Position numbers and translations under genes: made by a program. Of a DNA stretch of 64,000 nt, positions 45,941 to 58,590 are shown in pieces. Source of the DNA: Jaapia argillacea MUCL 33604 (taxonomy: Eukaryota > Basidiomycota > Agaricomycetes > Jaapiales > Jaapiaceae); contig KL197728.1 in the NCBI GenBank assembly GCA_000697665.1, positions 447,154 to 511,153 on the forward strand. The letters run 5' to 3'. The notes below the pieces were generated by a model. That model was not told the DNA's origin. It did no database searches and saw nothing but the letters and a program-made list of their open reading frames with translations. The stretch's first letter is position 1; every line of letters begins with the position of its first letter.

Positions 45941-47096
45941 CTACAATCTCTTCAACGCCTTCTTCCTCTTCTCCGCCCCACTTCCCGCACTACCAGCACT
46001 TCTCTTGACAGCCTTATTCGCACCATCCCCTCCTCCACCCACATTAATACCACTCTTATCCTTATCCTTCGCGGTCATGGTGCCAGCATTGAGGCCAGTA
46101 CCATGACCTGAGCGGACGTTAGAGTTTGAATCGGCAGGACCCAGGGGAGACGGGGAGACGTGGCGATCTTTGGCTTTAGAACTGTCTGGGAGGGTAAGGG
46201 TGGTGGCGGATGGCGAAGGGGAGAGGGGAAGGGAGATAAATGTTGATGAGGCTGTGGTGGGTAGTATTGTGGGCTGGGAGGGAGATTTGGAGGGCGCTGA
46301 AGATGCGGAGGATAATGCAGAAGTCGAAGCCGATGTAGAAGCCTCGGATGATGATGTAGAAGCGGGGGTGTCAAATTCAGGAGGTGGCACCTGGAAATGA
46401 TATGAGCGATCTCCTCGAACCAGTTCGAAAAATAACACCCTCACCCTTGGCGTAGCATGCACACTGGTAATCAACCGCGCTCTTTCGCAATAGCTTTCAT
46501 AATTCTCCAATAACAGTTTCCCCGCCTCTTCATCTAAGGCTGATTCGGGGTTGGGATAAATCAACAGGCATTTAACGGTTACGAGAATGTGTGAGATGCC
46601 ATAAGACGCCTGCCAGTCCTTTTTGAGGGTGTTGACACAAATCTCGCCTGCGGTAGACACGTTTGGATGGAATATCTTGGTCGCGAACCAGCCTATCAAT
46701 CACATGAGTTTGTAATCAGCACGGTGGAACGAAAATGGAACGGGTAGTACAAACATTTGGGAGGTGCAGCGGGAAACTCTTCCGTGAAACTAAATCTCAC
46801 TTTAAAGTAACCACCAGCGTACGGAGTCCCCTCTGCGCGTGCCACATCGGTCAGCGACGCGGTCCGGCCAAGCGGCAGACTTCAAACTCACCGGGCCCCT
46901 GGATGATTCCTGTAATATCAAGCATATTGTCATCGCTGGTAACGACTCGGATGCCCTCTGGCGGGGACGTCTTGAGCTCTGTGAGCTCGCGCATCAAACG
47001 ACGCATGACAGCTGGTCTAACGGACTAGAGTTCGGGTACGGTCGTGAGCAACAGTTCACTGAGGCATAGAGAGACCAGAAAGCTAGTTCTTACCAT
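45941..47096 (-). CDS. UBE2S: Ubiquitin-conjugating enzyme E2 S
   Basis: An E2 that extends ubiquitin chains on APC/C substrates. The fold can be read through: [67 protein letters not shown], and the active-site segment [13 protein letters not shown] with the catalytic Cys. [19 protein letters not shown] is UBE2S-typical. A Ser-rich linker leads to a Lys-rich tail ending KKALKRL, comparable to the C-terminal tail by which UBE2S docks on APC2. Four exons; the first appears to hold only the ATG (47096-47094) before a GTAAGA donor. The final exon is long (to 45941). Confidence 0.9.
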
Positions 47097-47358
47097 AATT
47101 ATTGCGATGGAGAGGCAAAGGGATCCAGAGATCAAAAGCGTTGGAGGACAAGATGCAGTTGACGGAAAGAGCAAACTCTGTTGCCGAGATCCCTTCAACA
47201 TCCACGTGGCACGACACGTGACTAGGGTGGCTGACGCGTTGTGGCGCAGCGATGTGTGACGCGACTTGCCTTGGGGGATACACATGAACGGTACCGTATC
47301 GCATACAAAATCAGCTTGGAATATAGGGTAAATGTCTCCAGAATTATGGAACATGAGA

Positions 47359-48452
47359 CTAGAACTGGACATCAACTTTTCCCCTCTTCACAACCATATC
47401 CTTTCCAACCATCAAACATTCATTCTTATCGATCAATTCCCAGTCATCCTTCTTGAACGTCGTCGGCTCACTGGCGACGATGACATGGTTGCCATGCTCT
47501 TCAACCGCCTTCGCCCCACCATCACCCTCCATATCCGGATGTCCAGGATATTTGCGATTCAACGCAATCCCGGCCGTAGTCGAGAAATACAACGAAGGGG
47601 GGTGTTGAGTCGGATGGTTCCTAAACCTGATCGCTAGGAGTTGATTACCGTCTGTGATGGCGACGTTCAAACTTGAAGCCTCGAACGGGATACCCTTCTG
47701 CGACAAGACGCGCTTCTGAATCTCGATGATTTTAGCGATGGCACTCTCCAAAGCCTTCTTGACGTTCTCCAAAGGATGTTCGTCATCCCAAACGCTCGCG
47801 CCACCCCCGTTCTGTTCTTCCATCATTGTGAAGAATAACCCTGCAAGGTGCTCAGAGTCTGTTGTCCCCTTGACCCGTTCCATGGCCTCCTCACTCAAAC
47901 GAGCCACCACCTCCCTCTTCACCGCACCCACTTCAAAGTTGCTTACGCCACCGTTGTGCATAAACGTCCACCTCCCAAAGGTAAATGGATGGGCATTATA
48001 GAGAGTGATCGGTGACGAAGGTGATGCGGCACGAATATGTGCGAATAGTGTCAAAGTGGATGTATGAGCGCAGATGGAGTTGAAGATCGGGTCCGTGGTT
48101 GGCTGAGAGAGGACTTTATACATCACTGGACGAGGACCGACGCATTCGTCATAGGCTTCGCGCGTGTTCGTATACCTGAGGTTGGAATATACATCAGAAA
48201 TTTAGATCGCGATAACGTTGTGACAGTCAGAAGCACTCACCAAACCATACCCAACCCATCGGCATTGAACATCCTATTCCTCATGGTGATCTCCCTTTCA
48301 GTAGCTTTTGGATCTTCATCAGGCTCATGATGCATCAACTTTGGCAGATAATGATCATGGACCTGTTTCGAAAGCGAGTGGGCAGGAACGATGAGAACAT
48401 CTTCTAAGAGACAAGGCTCCGTATCGGAGATGTAGGCAAACCAGCGGCACAT
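47359..48452 (-). CDS. DUG3: Class II glutamine amidotransferase, DUG3-like
   Basis: The start is MCRWFAYIS, with Cys2 free to be the N-terminal nucleophile after Met removal, as in class II glutamine amidotransferases. Other family marks are NADGLGMVWY (across an intron), LFAHIRAAS, NAHPFTFGRWTFMHNGGVSNF, GTTDSEHLAGLFF, NVAITDGNQLLAIRF and VIVASEPTTFKKDDWELI. These match yeast Dug3, which works with Dug2 in gamma-glutamyl cleavage of glutathione. Two exons: 48452 to about 48240 and about 48175 to 47359. A DUG2 partner is not in this window. Confidence 0.85.
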
Positions 48453-48871
48453 CTCTCAAGGGTATAGAGGTGGGGAGTTGCTGCAGCGAGGGCGATGCGA
48501 TAGCTGGGCTGGGGACCAGATTTGCCAACATTGGAACAATTATACTCGGAGTGAGGCGTCAAGCCTCGAGGCGAGTTTCTCTGGACATTAAGGGATAGCG
48601 TCATGGGTTCCAATAGACCTAAAATAGACAGGGAGGGAGATGACAAGGTGTTTCGCATTGGAGGTATCGTTTTGGAAACATTGGGCGAAAGTCGCTCGCA
48701 AAAACTCAGATAACATTGTCGACTGGGAGTGAGGTCAGGACTTCGCTGAAATGAGCGCTGGATCATAATGTGATGCTTCGGATGAATATGATGATGGTCC
48801 TGCAACCAGAGGAACCAAAAGAATTGATTGTTGACTCGAAGTGGTGGCGGAGGTCGATCCCACGTCTGTCC
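48453..48871. other. Divergent intergenic region between DUG3 and beta-lactamase-like copy 2
   Basis: No coding exon recognised. An in-frame ATG at 48773 could extend the next gene by 33 codons (MLRMNMMMVL), but the paralogue at 291 supports the start at 48872. Confidence 0.45.
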
Positions 48872-50449
48872 ATGGCCTTGCCACAGGAAAAGCCTGCCTC
48901 CGACGCTCATCAGGTCGTTTTCCAGGACTTTCTCAACGATGCTGTTGCAAGGAAAGTCGGACCAGGATTCCAGTGCACGATATTCAATGAATCTTCCATT
49001 CTCTTCAATGGTGTTGCTGGTTTTTCTACCCTTCCATCCCCTGCGGCGCACACGTCCGGTGTGCCTTGGAAGACCTCCACTGTAGCTTGGCTAGCCTCCT
49101 GCACCAAACTCTGCGTCTCATTAATCGCTCTCCATATTATCACCCACAACCCCTCAAACACTGGATTTATGTTCGCTGATCTGGATGACGCAGACAAATT
49201 GGCAGAAGTGTTGCCCGAACTTCGTCCTGGGTCGGGGTACCTGACTTCCAAGATTTTGGAAGGCTTCGGAGACGTTCAAGTGGACGGGAAGCGCGAGATG
49301 AAACTCAAGGACACGGAAGGGAGGGTTACACTTCGACATTTGTTGACGCATACAGCTGGGATGTCGTATACTTGGGCAAATTCCCTGTTGCGTGAATTGG
49401 TACGCGGTTCATAACTCGATATTTCCCGCTAATAGAAATTACCAACAGATTGTTCCATCCGATGGAAGTGTCCCGAACAAGGCCTTCCCACGTATGGCCG
49501 GCGATATCTTTGATTTCGACCTTCCCTTGGTAGGCGAGCCTGGATTGACTTGGAGGTATGGGTTTTCCCTTGTCTCAAAGTCCATCTTTTAATCCTTTTG
49601 CTCCTCTCGCCATACAGTTATGGTCACGCCTCAGATTGGCTCGGTCTCTTCGCCGTCCGCTCAACCAACAAGAATCTCCGCCAATTATTCCACCAAATCA
49701 TATCTCAACCACTCTCTATCCCACCCTCCGAAGCCGATTTCTTCTTCTCCTCTAAATCCCCTGCCACACACGCGTCGATGTACGTCCGTTCCCGTTCCTC
49801 ACCCACTGGATTCCAAGAAGTTCCGTTCGCTCTGTGGACCCCGGAGAATGGCGGTGACCCTCCTCCTGGAAAGGCTTATTATGCGGGTGGCGGTTTGTAC
49901 GGGAGTTCTGAGGCTTATGCGACGATATTGCAGGCCGTGATTCGTCGCGATACGAGGATTTTGAGTCGTGAGGTTTGGGCAGAGACTATCCGAGATGATC
50001 TACAGGATAGGGAGATACCCGTGCGAATACCCAGGCCGGCGTGGGTTAGTCAAGTACCTTCTGTTTCTCGGTCGTTCGTGTGATTTTCCTCCCTCTCCCG
50101 TAAGACCTAACTGATCATGCTTCAGCGTGATGGAATTCGCGGAATCCACTGCTGTTGACGGAGGCGCTAGCGTAAATCTTCTCCAATGTTGTCTCGCGAC
50201 AGCCCCCGTAAGTTATCTCTGCCAACTAGTCACCTGCCGACCTGAACTCATGGTTGGCAGACGAAGTCTGGTAGACCCGCTGGTTCTTTTGGTTGGGCGG
50301 GTCTTGCCAACACATACTATTTCGTTGATCCTGTCAACAATATTGGTGCTATCCTAACCGCACAACTTCTCCCCTTCTTCGACGAGAGGGTGGTGGAGAC
50401 CAGGGATACGCTGGAGGCTCTGGTCTATCAGACCTTGAACATACCATAG
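48872..50449 (+). CDS. Serine beta-lactamase-like hydrolase, copy 2
   Basis: A close paralogue of the gene at 291-1875 with the same five-exon layout. The catalytic S-x-x-K is SCTK in LASCTKLCVSLIAL; LRHLLTHTAGMSY follows. Exon 2 gives VPSDGSVPNKAF and FDLPLVGEPGLTW; exon 3 starts SYGHASDWLGLFAVRSTN; exon 4 is VMEFAESTAVDGGASVNLL; and exon 5 has TKSGRPAGSFGWAGLANTYY and ends LNIP. All joins use standard sites except the third donor, whose place is approximate. It lies beside, and convergent with, the NACHT-WD40 gene. Confidence 0.8.
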
Positions 50450-50761
50450 TCGGAGATCCAGATGTGAATATCTACTCGTGTACGCATAAAAAGATGATGA
50501 ACATGGTAAGGAGGACACCACTTTTAGTGAAGGTTTTAATGTCTCGAGAGTGTTGTAGTGACTCGGCGAGGATTTTCGATGCTGAGCGGGCCTTTACCAT
50601 ACCACATTCCATCCGAGATCACACATTCCTTCAACCAGAGCACTTGAGCATGGCAAAGGACCTGTTGGTATGTTCCCACCAACCACTACACATCCATACT
50701 CTAACAACCGAAGTAAAGAACATAGTCGCTGATCTTACTAAGTACAAGCAGCAGAGTTGCG

Positions 50762-53700
50762 TCACCCTTGATGCCCTCGAGCTCCCCCAAAGATTGGTGT
50801 CGTAGCCGTACATATCACGGTTGTTTCTTCGGTTTCCAGGATAAGGGTATTGAGGTTACTCCAAAGGTCGTAAGATTGGGGACGGAATTGTGGAGGAATC
50901 CACCACAGCCGTCGCCCAGATGGCGTGGAAATCCACCCCGTCTCGTCAATATAAGAAGGATTGGTTGAGTGTTTATCCCATGGATTCACTTCAGGAAGCT
51001 TGAGATAATCAGGTGGCGAACAAGATGAATGAAGGACTCACTTTCAACAGAGTTTGTCAGACCTTGGTCTTCGAGGAGTTTCAGGATGGGAGACTTGTCA
51101 TAGAACTCGATTCCTTCTAGTAAGTTGAGGGGCAAATAGCGATCGGAAAGGAGTGAGCTCCGCTCGACATCCCAGATCTGAAGCTTTCTACTGGATCCAA
51201 TCTGATCCATTGTGGACGTGGCCACCCTTTTCCCGTCTGTCGAGAAGATGATCTTCGCGTATTTGGCGAAGCGGACGATGTCGTTTTCCTGTGGAAGTCG
51301 TGTCAAAACACCTTCCGTGTATGTCCCAATAAAGCACCACCCCCCCAGAGCTAATCGTGAGCCGTCATGCGAGAACGACGCAGTACTTATGGAATCCTCC
51401 ACCAACACCTCGTTGATAACCAAACCCGTGGTTGTGTCCCAAATCAGGATGCTGCTCCTGCTGTTCCTGGGACCACTACGCCTGCTGTTCACGGGACCAT
51501 CCCACGTTGAACCAGTGACCAAGCGGCAGCCACTTGGTGATATAGCAAGAAGCTCGACAAATTTTGAATCATGCTTGAGTGGATTCTCAGTGATACGCGC
51601 ACCAGACACACCATCCCATAGCCGGATGTGTCCTGTGCTCCGCACACTGACAAGCCTGTTTCCACCTGAAGAAAATTTTAGGCTTCCTTTGGACCACAGC
51701 AACTTGTCATCCACCGCATGAGCAGTCGACACATTCGAGTGCCGCAGGCGCAGGTCCTCGTACTCGACCCCTCCTTCACGAAATTGGATGTGTGATTCCC
51801 TGAGATCTTCACCTGTCACTGTATCCCACAAATGAACAACACCACCTTGAGACTCTGTTGCCAGACGAGAGCCGTCAAACGAAAAGGCTGCTGCAATGAT
51901 TGAGCTTGAGCTATTCCTCGAGGGATGGCTTTAATGGGGTTGAAACACCGGCATAACAGCCAAAGTCCCATCGGCCAAGTCCACTAACATCCCGGAGTTA
52001 TCGGAACTAAGGAGTGGCTCCCAAGGTGGGGAAGAAAATATTGAGTATGATTGACCAATTGGAACAACAGTCTTGTCTCCGATGAGTCTACGGTTACGAG
52101 GATCGAATAATTGCTTGTGAGATGAGCCTTCGCTGGCAGAGAACACCGCAAGCATCGATGCATCGACATTTGGAACCACTCTAACCTTATTATTCCTTGA
52201 AGGGTGGCCTTCATCACTTGCACGGCGGCTACCAAATTCAACGAAAGCAGCCGTTTCATCACGAGTTTCCCAGATGCGTATGCTGCCACCTTCATCGCCT
52301 GATGCCACTCGCAATCCATCTGGGGAGAAGGCGACAGAGGTAATAGGGGAAAAATGACCGGAAAGATTGTACACAGAACGAGCCCGTGGGTCCAAGTCGT
52401 GATTATGGAGACGATGAGATCCGGATCCAGATTCAAGGACTAGCTTGGTCAGATCAGGGTGATGGTAAACACGATTTTGGGAGCAGTGTATGGAGTAGTC
52501 CCGGCACCATATTGTGGGAGACTTGTCATCAAATATCCAGATAATGGTCACAACTGAGCACCAATCCAAAAAAATTTCCTGCCCAACCTGGAAAAGTTGA
52601 GAAGCAACAGGCATGAAGAAGAAGTTGTTCTGGTGAAGATCATTGGAAGGAGAGTTGGTGGCATGATCAGCTTTTCGCACAATGGTGCCATCAGCTACAT
52701 TGCGGATGGTAGTACTCCCATGTTTCAAGTGGCAGTTGATAACTTGGGAGTTGTCTGAGCTAAAGGATAAGTTTTCCCCTATTCCTGTTGCATCCGGCAG
52801 AATGGCATCCCAACAGAGCACTGCCTGTGAGATGTTCCAAAGCTGTAATGTTCCTCCCTGGGAGCACATTGCAACCTTTACACCATCACTGGAAAATGTC
52901 ATTGAGGATACGGTGTCTGATCCCATGGGGAGAAGACTTCTAATTGTGTGGTGGATGGTGATGTCATAAACAAATGCTGACCCATCAGATGATCCAACTG
53001 CAAGGTGGGATGGGATATTCAAAAATTGAAGGCATGTGATTGGGTGGATGCCCTCATGAAGAACACCCTCTAGAGTAAGGCATTTTGCAGTGGTTCTGAT
53101 GTCCCACATACCCACTGTACCATCCCCATGACCACTGACAAGGTGGTTTCCATCAAGTGAGAAAGTCAATGTTGTGACTGGGCTCTCCAGACCAATTGCA
53201 GATATTCCAAACACATCTTCTTCATCCAGCTTCCAGAATTGCAATTGGCCTCCCTCAAAACCACATGCAAGATGAGAACCATCTGGAGAAAGGGCTAATG
53301 ATGAAATGATAAAATTTCTGGCTGTCACCCGAGTCAAGGTACAGCACCCAAGTGACATAATATAGATGAAGCCATTGTTAAATGCCACAGCAGCTTGATG
53401 GTTTGCCATGGCCTTCTCAAAGACAACCACTCTAATGATTCTGGGAGGAGATCGCTGGAGTTCCATCTCATCCTCCCCATTCAAGAGAACCACCAAATTG
53501 TCTGTTTGAATGAGGGATGCCACATAGGAGCCATTGGATGCTTGGACAAGAGTATAATGGGGTTCAACATACTGCCAGAGCAGAGGAATCTCAGTGCCAG
53601 AGTCTCTGTTCCACAATTGAATTCCATTGAGAGGTATTTGTGATGGTGCTTCTTGCAATTGTGGAAGAAGTGCAAGATTTTTGGAGTCACCACAAAAGCT

Positions 53701-56700
53701 CAGCACTTTGGAATCATTTGATGTAAATGACAGGGATTTCACTTCGTCACCAATCTGTATGCTTGAGCATATGATTCCACCAATCTCAAGACTCCAAATC
53801 TGAATGTTGCCCTTCTCATCACCACTCACAAGGTGGGTACCATCATTGGAGAAAGCAAGTGCAGTAATATCTGCCCTGTGAAACTCCAGCGACAATAAAA
53901 GGGGTGACCAGGTGCTCTCTCGTCCATGTAAGACAAAAGGAGCAGTCTTGTCAACCAAGTGACCATATGTGTGGTGTATTGATGACTTGAAAGGCAAGAA
54001 TGGCAGAGCTGAAGTATATAATTGAAGAGGACCAGATGATAGTGGAGTGAAAAATGTTTGGATGAAGCGAATGGCATCCATAGTCATTGAGTGGAGTTTA
54101 GGGTTCTGTGGCACAGATGTCTATGACCAGATCAATACCTGGAGAACTCTGCATGAAGTGATAGACCTACCAAAAGCCATGCAGCAACTTCATAGAGGGA
54201 TCTCACAGTTTCATCGAACTTGTGAAGAATATTCATCACCTCAATCCATGACAAAAGGTGGGAACAAAGAAATGCTTCGATCTGCACAATGTAACAGGTT
54301 GTGTTGGTTGTGACTGTAGACAGATGGGAGGTCCAAAATCGACATGCATATTGTAGAGCTTCTGGAAGATGCTCAGAGATGATCCTCGATAAATCTTCTG
54401 AAGAGATCTCCATGAATGTTGTGAATTGGTCCTTGAAATCACAGATGTTCTGACACAATCCAAGGATCATGGTATCTAGGCATGACCTTGCAAGCACTGC
54501 ATTGGACAACACAGTGTCAATCACGAATTTGTCACTTGCTGATGGGTCGGCAATAAAATCCCGGAAAGAGGTATGGAGGACTTGCACAGGCAAGGTGTCA
54601 CTGGATGCTCCACTAAAGAGTGATCCAAGAGGTCGAAGGATGTTTCGAGCAGAACTATAATTTATAGTTCCAGGGTGTAGTAGTGCATCCAGGGAACGGA
54701 TGGTAAGTGGTGTTCTGATTACAACGACTGTCCCCATGATGGATTGGAACAAATCAAGAAACTCTTCATCGAGCCAGGGGAATGAATGGAGTAAGACTTC
54801 AAGATATAAATGATTTAGGACAGATCCACCGGATGTGATGATTTCAAATCGACGAGCAGGATCTGTGCCGATACCATCTTGTTGGATGAACCTGCAAGCA
54901 GTAGCAGCCCATTGAAACAGCTGGTCTGCCTTTGAAACGAGCTCCGTGCGCCATTGCCCCTTTGGCCATTGACGCTCCAGTGACTCAACAACATCGGTAT
55001 CGTTGAGCAATTGGCTGTCAACAAAGGACAATATATCTTCAGAGGTAGATCGTGGTGGAATCTCTTCCATATGTTGGTGGCGTGTGTAGAGCGACTTTTC
55101 GAACTTGGAACAGATTGCATACTCGGCTCGTGCAGTGACAACAATACGAAGGTTTTGAGGAAGTGTGTCAAGTTGGGTGGCAAGGATGTCGAGGATACCT
55201 TTGTAATCCTTACACTCGTCCAACGCGTCGATGACAATAACCACAGGCCCAACCATCCTAAGATCCTTTGTGGGTTCCAAGATAAAGCTCCGAAACTGGC
55301 GTAGGACTGAGGTCGTCTGAATCAAGCTACGACTACCTCTGACCACTCCGAGGAGCTTAGAGCGAAATTCGGGGTCAGAGTCTGCTAGATCTCGGGCTAT
55401 GGTGCCGAACAAGGTCTCAGGGCGCTCGGTGATATCACGCTTGAAGAAAAGGGAAGAACCTAGGCGCTTCTGATCCGAAAAGTGACGTGCAATGGTGTGC
55501 GCAATGGCTGACTTGCCAGACCCCGCAATGCCGGTGATGAGGAATACTCTCGATTGGGTACTGTCTTCACTTGCACTGTTCACCCAGTCGATAATTTCTT
55601 CCAAAATCTCCTGGCGAGATCCAGGAAGACACCCGAGTTCGATTTGGTAGCTTGCCGATGCATACGGTAGGTCGTGTAGCACGAGAGCCTCTTCTACTCC
55701 ACTTGTATGAGCATCCCATCCCTCCAAGTGCAAAGTCTCTCACCTATATCTGTGACGGTATCTAACATACGAAACACAGCAATGGATGATTGTATTGTGG
55801 CCTTGTTTTGAAGGTCCGACTTTAGCCCATCAAACGTCGTCTTGAACAATTCAATCTTGGCATCGATAGGGTACACTTGGTTCTTGACAGTACGACTCGC
55901 TGCGAAGCACAGTCAGCACAAGGCTCATGCTAACAAACAAGGTAACCATTACCAAAGCCCTTGGTCTCAGCGTACTCCCTGATAAAGTAGGCACACTCCG
56001 TCGTTTGCATTAGCATGCACTGCAAAGTTTTGCCGATTGTACCATATTCTTTCAGCGGATCGGCATCCTTGGCGGCTTCGTAGATTTCGCGGATCACGTC
56101 AGCCAAGCGATTGACTTTGGCGTCAAGTGCGATTTGATTGATCACGGTCTATGAAGAAGCTGAGGATCGCGGGTCAATAGGGGATAAAGTTACGCACCTT
56201 ATACACAAATGATAAAAGAGTCCAAGCCGCCTTTGCATATGGATGGATCTAAGAAGGTGAGGGGTTGAGTTCGGTAGAGACCAAGCAGCAAGGGAGCCTG
56301 ACCTCCGCAAGTGCATCAACGACTCTCACAGTGGCCTTGAGACCTTCCAAGAAGCTCTCAACAGACTTCAACGCTGGCTGCCAGATATCCGCGGTTGATT
56401 GGTATGCGGTCGCGATGGATGAAACGACGTTTGATACCGGATCAGGTATCGGCTTGACCCAACCTGGAGTACACAATTGGCGAAGATCTTCGTCGACGTT
56501 GTCGAGAACGGGCTCGAATCCAGTTACATCGCCCAGGGCATTGACGGTGACGTGTACAATGACGCTACCTGCAAAGTCCACCCCTGAACGACCGAGGCTG
56601 TCGAGTTGTCGAGTGATGACTGGCGATGAAGGTCAGGTTAGAGCTTCTCCTCATATGGATCACAGACTAAATCTACGGAGAGGTCGATTCACCTGTTTCA

Positions 56701-56993
56701 CGCTGAAGAGCGTTCCGGTCTACTGTTATCCCACCGACAAACGAGGGGCCCATTGACACCACAGGGTGGTCAAAAACCTCGACCGTGAGATGAGATGAAT
56801 CAGAGAGGACGCTGAATAACGGGCGGTACAATGGTTCGTCGGTGAGAGACTGACAGACTGCCTGAGGAAGTAAGACGCACAATACGAAATCTAAATCCAA
56901 CCATGAAGGGTCCTTTGTCCTCTCGGTTTCCCTCGAAGTCTTGATTTCGTGTCCAATTGTTGCTTTGACCAAATGCTTTCTGTTATGCTTCAT
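50762..56993 (-). CDS. NACHT-WD40 STAND (NLR-like) protein with one in-frame stop
   Basis: Order from the N-terminus: a C2-like region (KATIGHEIKTSRETERTKDP, SSHLTVEVFDHPV); a helical N-terminal region of fungal STAND type (about 56.6-55.8 kb, KSVESFLEGLKATVRVVDAL); a NACHT ATPase with Walker A FLITGIAGSGKSAIAHTIAR and Walker B VVIVIDALDECKD; a winged-helix part with HTSFRDFIADPSASDKFVID; then WD40 repeats (LVSGHGDGTVGMWDIR, RVASGDEGGSIRIWETR, LATESQGGVVHLWDTV). The last exon gives GWISTPSGRRLWWIPP, a usual end of such proteins. A single TAA at 51931-51933 cuts the propeller, yet the same frame continues with WD40 sequence for about 280 codons. Start is uncertain: ATG 56993, or a first exon at 57181. 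Probable role: self/non-self recognition. Confidence 0.75.
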
Positions 56994-57649
56994 TCCCGAG
57001 GCAGATATTTCTGATGGCGGAGTCAAGGACTGGTCGGACGATGAGGTGGATTAGCATACTTTTCACAATCAGCCGCAAGTCGCTGCGACGAGATGATGAT
57101 TCGTCAACTCGTGTCAGCATTCCAGTCTGAGAGAATCAAATCTCACCCCGAAACGCTATCGCCGACCACAGGCGCGGCCATGGTGTCTTGGATTGTGAAG
57201 ATCTGCTACCAAGTGTTAGCCAAGGGTGATTCGACAAGGTGGAAGTGGATGGAGAGAACGAAGAGGTAGGTCGCAGGTTGCAATGCGCAGATAGAATGGT
57301 CCTGATAGCGGCATAAGCACGGCATGCAGTGATGGAGTTGGCCGAACAGTCCGTTTCAGTCGCTGTGAAGTTACAGTCGATGCAGCAAGTCGATCGCTTA
57401 CGACTAGGCTTGTAACCGAGCCCGACTATCGAAACGAAAACGGTGTCAAACTTGTCTGTTGACCTTCGTACTGCTCTCACAGACCCAACCGTTACCAGCC
57501 TTTGGTAGGCTCCCATGGAGCAGTTGGTAGGTTTCGGGTTTGAGCTCAGGAAGAAGACATGACTTCAGCTGCCTCCTCCTCCTCACTGCGTGCGATCCCT
57601 CAGTGCTCTCGAGCGGCGTCTAGGGCTATTTTTGCGGGACCTTTAAGGG

Positions 57650-58590
57650 TACCGTCGAATTTGGGGGATAAGGTCTGTTTCGTTCTTTCTATCATCGTGA
57701 TACGCACATAATCGAGAGCAGTCAGCCCAACTAGGACACCTGGCTCAGGGGCGGCGTACTCGTTTGCCCGTTCTGCGAAACGGGCTACCCAAGCCCCATC
57801 AAACCCTTCCACACCACTCTCTCAACGATCATTCTCCAACTCCCCTCACGCCGTTAACCATTCCCCACAACTACCATCCTCATCGCACCTTACGTCGGTG
57901 CCACATCTCATGGAGCGCGGACGGTGAGGGTGATGCGAGACTGGGGGTCCGATTCAGGGTCTGGCATGTCGAGTTTAACCCGCAGTGTAAAGGCGGTTTG
58001 AGGAAGGTTGTTAACAATTTTTGTGATATGTTAAACGATGGTGTGTCTCTCCTCCTTTTCCTATTTCCCTTATATTACCTCCACCCAACTTGAATAGAGA
58101 CAACTATGGTAGAAGTCCTACAATCTAACAAAACTTGGTCGGACCCTCGCCAACAGAACGTTGGATGGAAGATGGAAGGTTCACACGGGAGCGTCGTTGG
58201 ATATCGGATGGTGTTTTTCTCCTGACTCGTGGATATGACTTGTGACGCCCGTCTGTGCGGATGGGCGGTGTGGATGTGTCTTGGCGCAGCTTTCTCATAA
58301 CACTTGTTTTTCACCCACAAACTGATTCCAGATTATTTTCCCCCCTTCTGCAGATCCTCTGGCCAGCCCTCCACGACGCGGTCTCCGACGCCGCCAAAAT
58401 GAGTTCGTATCAACAGGATGTAGCTGTTAACAAGACCTTTGCAGGCTCTATCGTGGAGAATCCTCAAGTTCGGGACATCGGTGCGCCTTTTTCATTCATT
58501 GGTCGTGTACTCGACGAGGATGTTAACAACCTCCCCTATATAGTGTGGATGAACGGTTATCACGTGATATTTATCCCTACTTGATCCCAT
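57650..58590. repeat. Decayed duplicated block, copy A
   Basis: Shares words in order with 62690-63620: GATAAGGTC(T/C)GTTTC, TCTGCGAAACGGGC against TTTCGCAGACCC, CTGGCCAGCCCTCCAC, and GTAGCTGTTAACAAGACCTTTGCAGGCTCTATCG against a close variant. No intact frame spans it in either copy. The source gene was not identified. Confidence 0.55.

Noticed and set aside
45953-46400. Plus-strand and other-frame reading of the UBE2S tail region
   Set aside because: Pro/His-rich and Glu/Asp-rich sequence here is the shadow of the Ser-rich linker of UBE2S.
57600-57812. Minus-strand frame with EGFDGAWVA, recalling malate synthase
   Set aside because: The resemblance is limited to about nine residues; the expected following sequence is absent, and part of the frame overlaps a decayed duplicated block.
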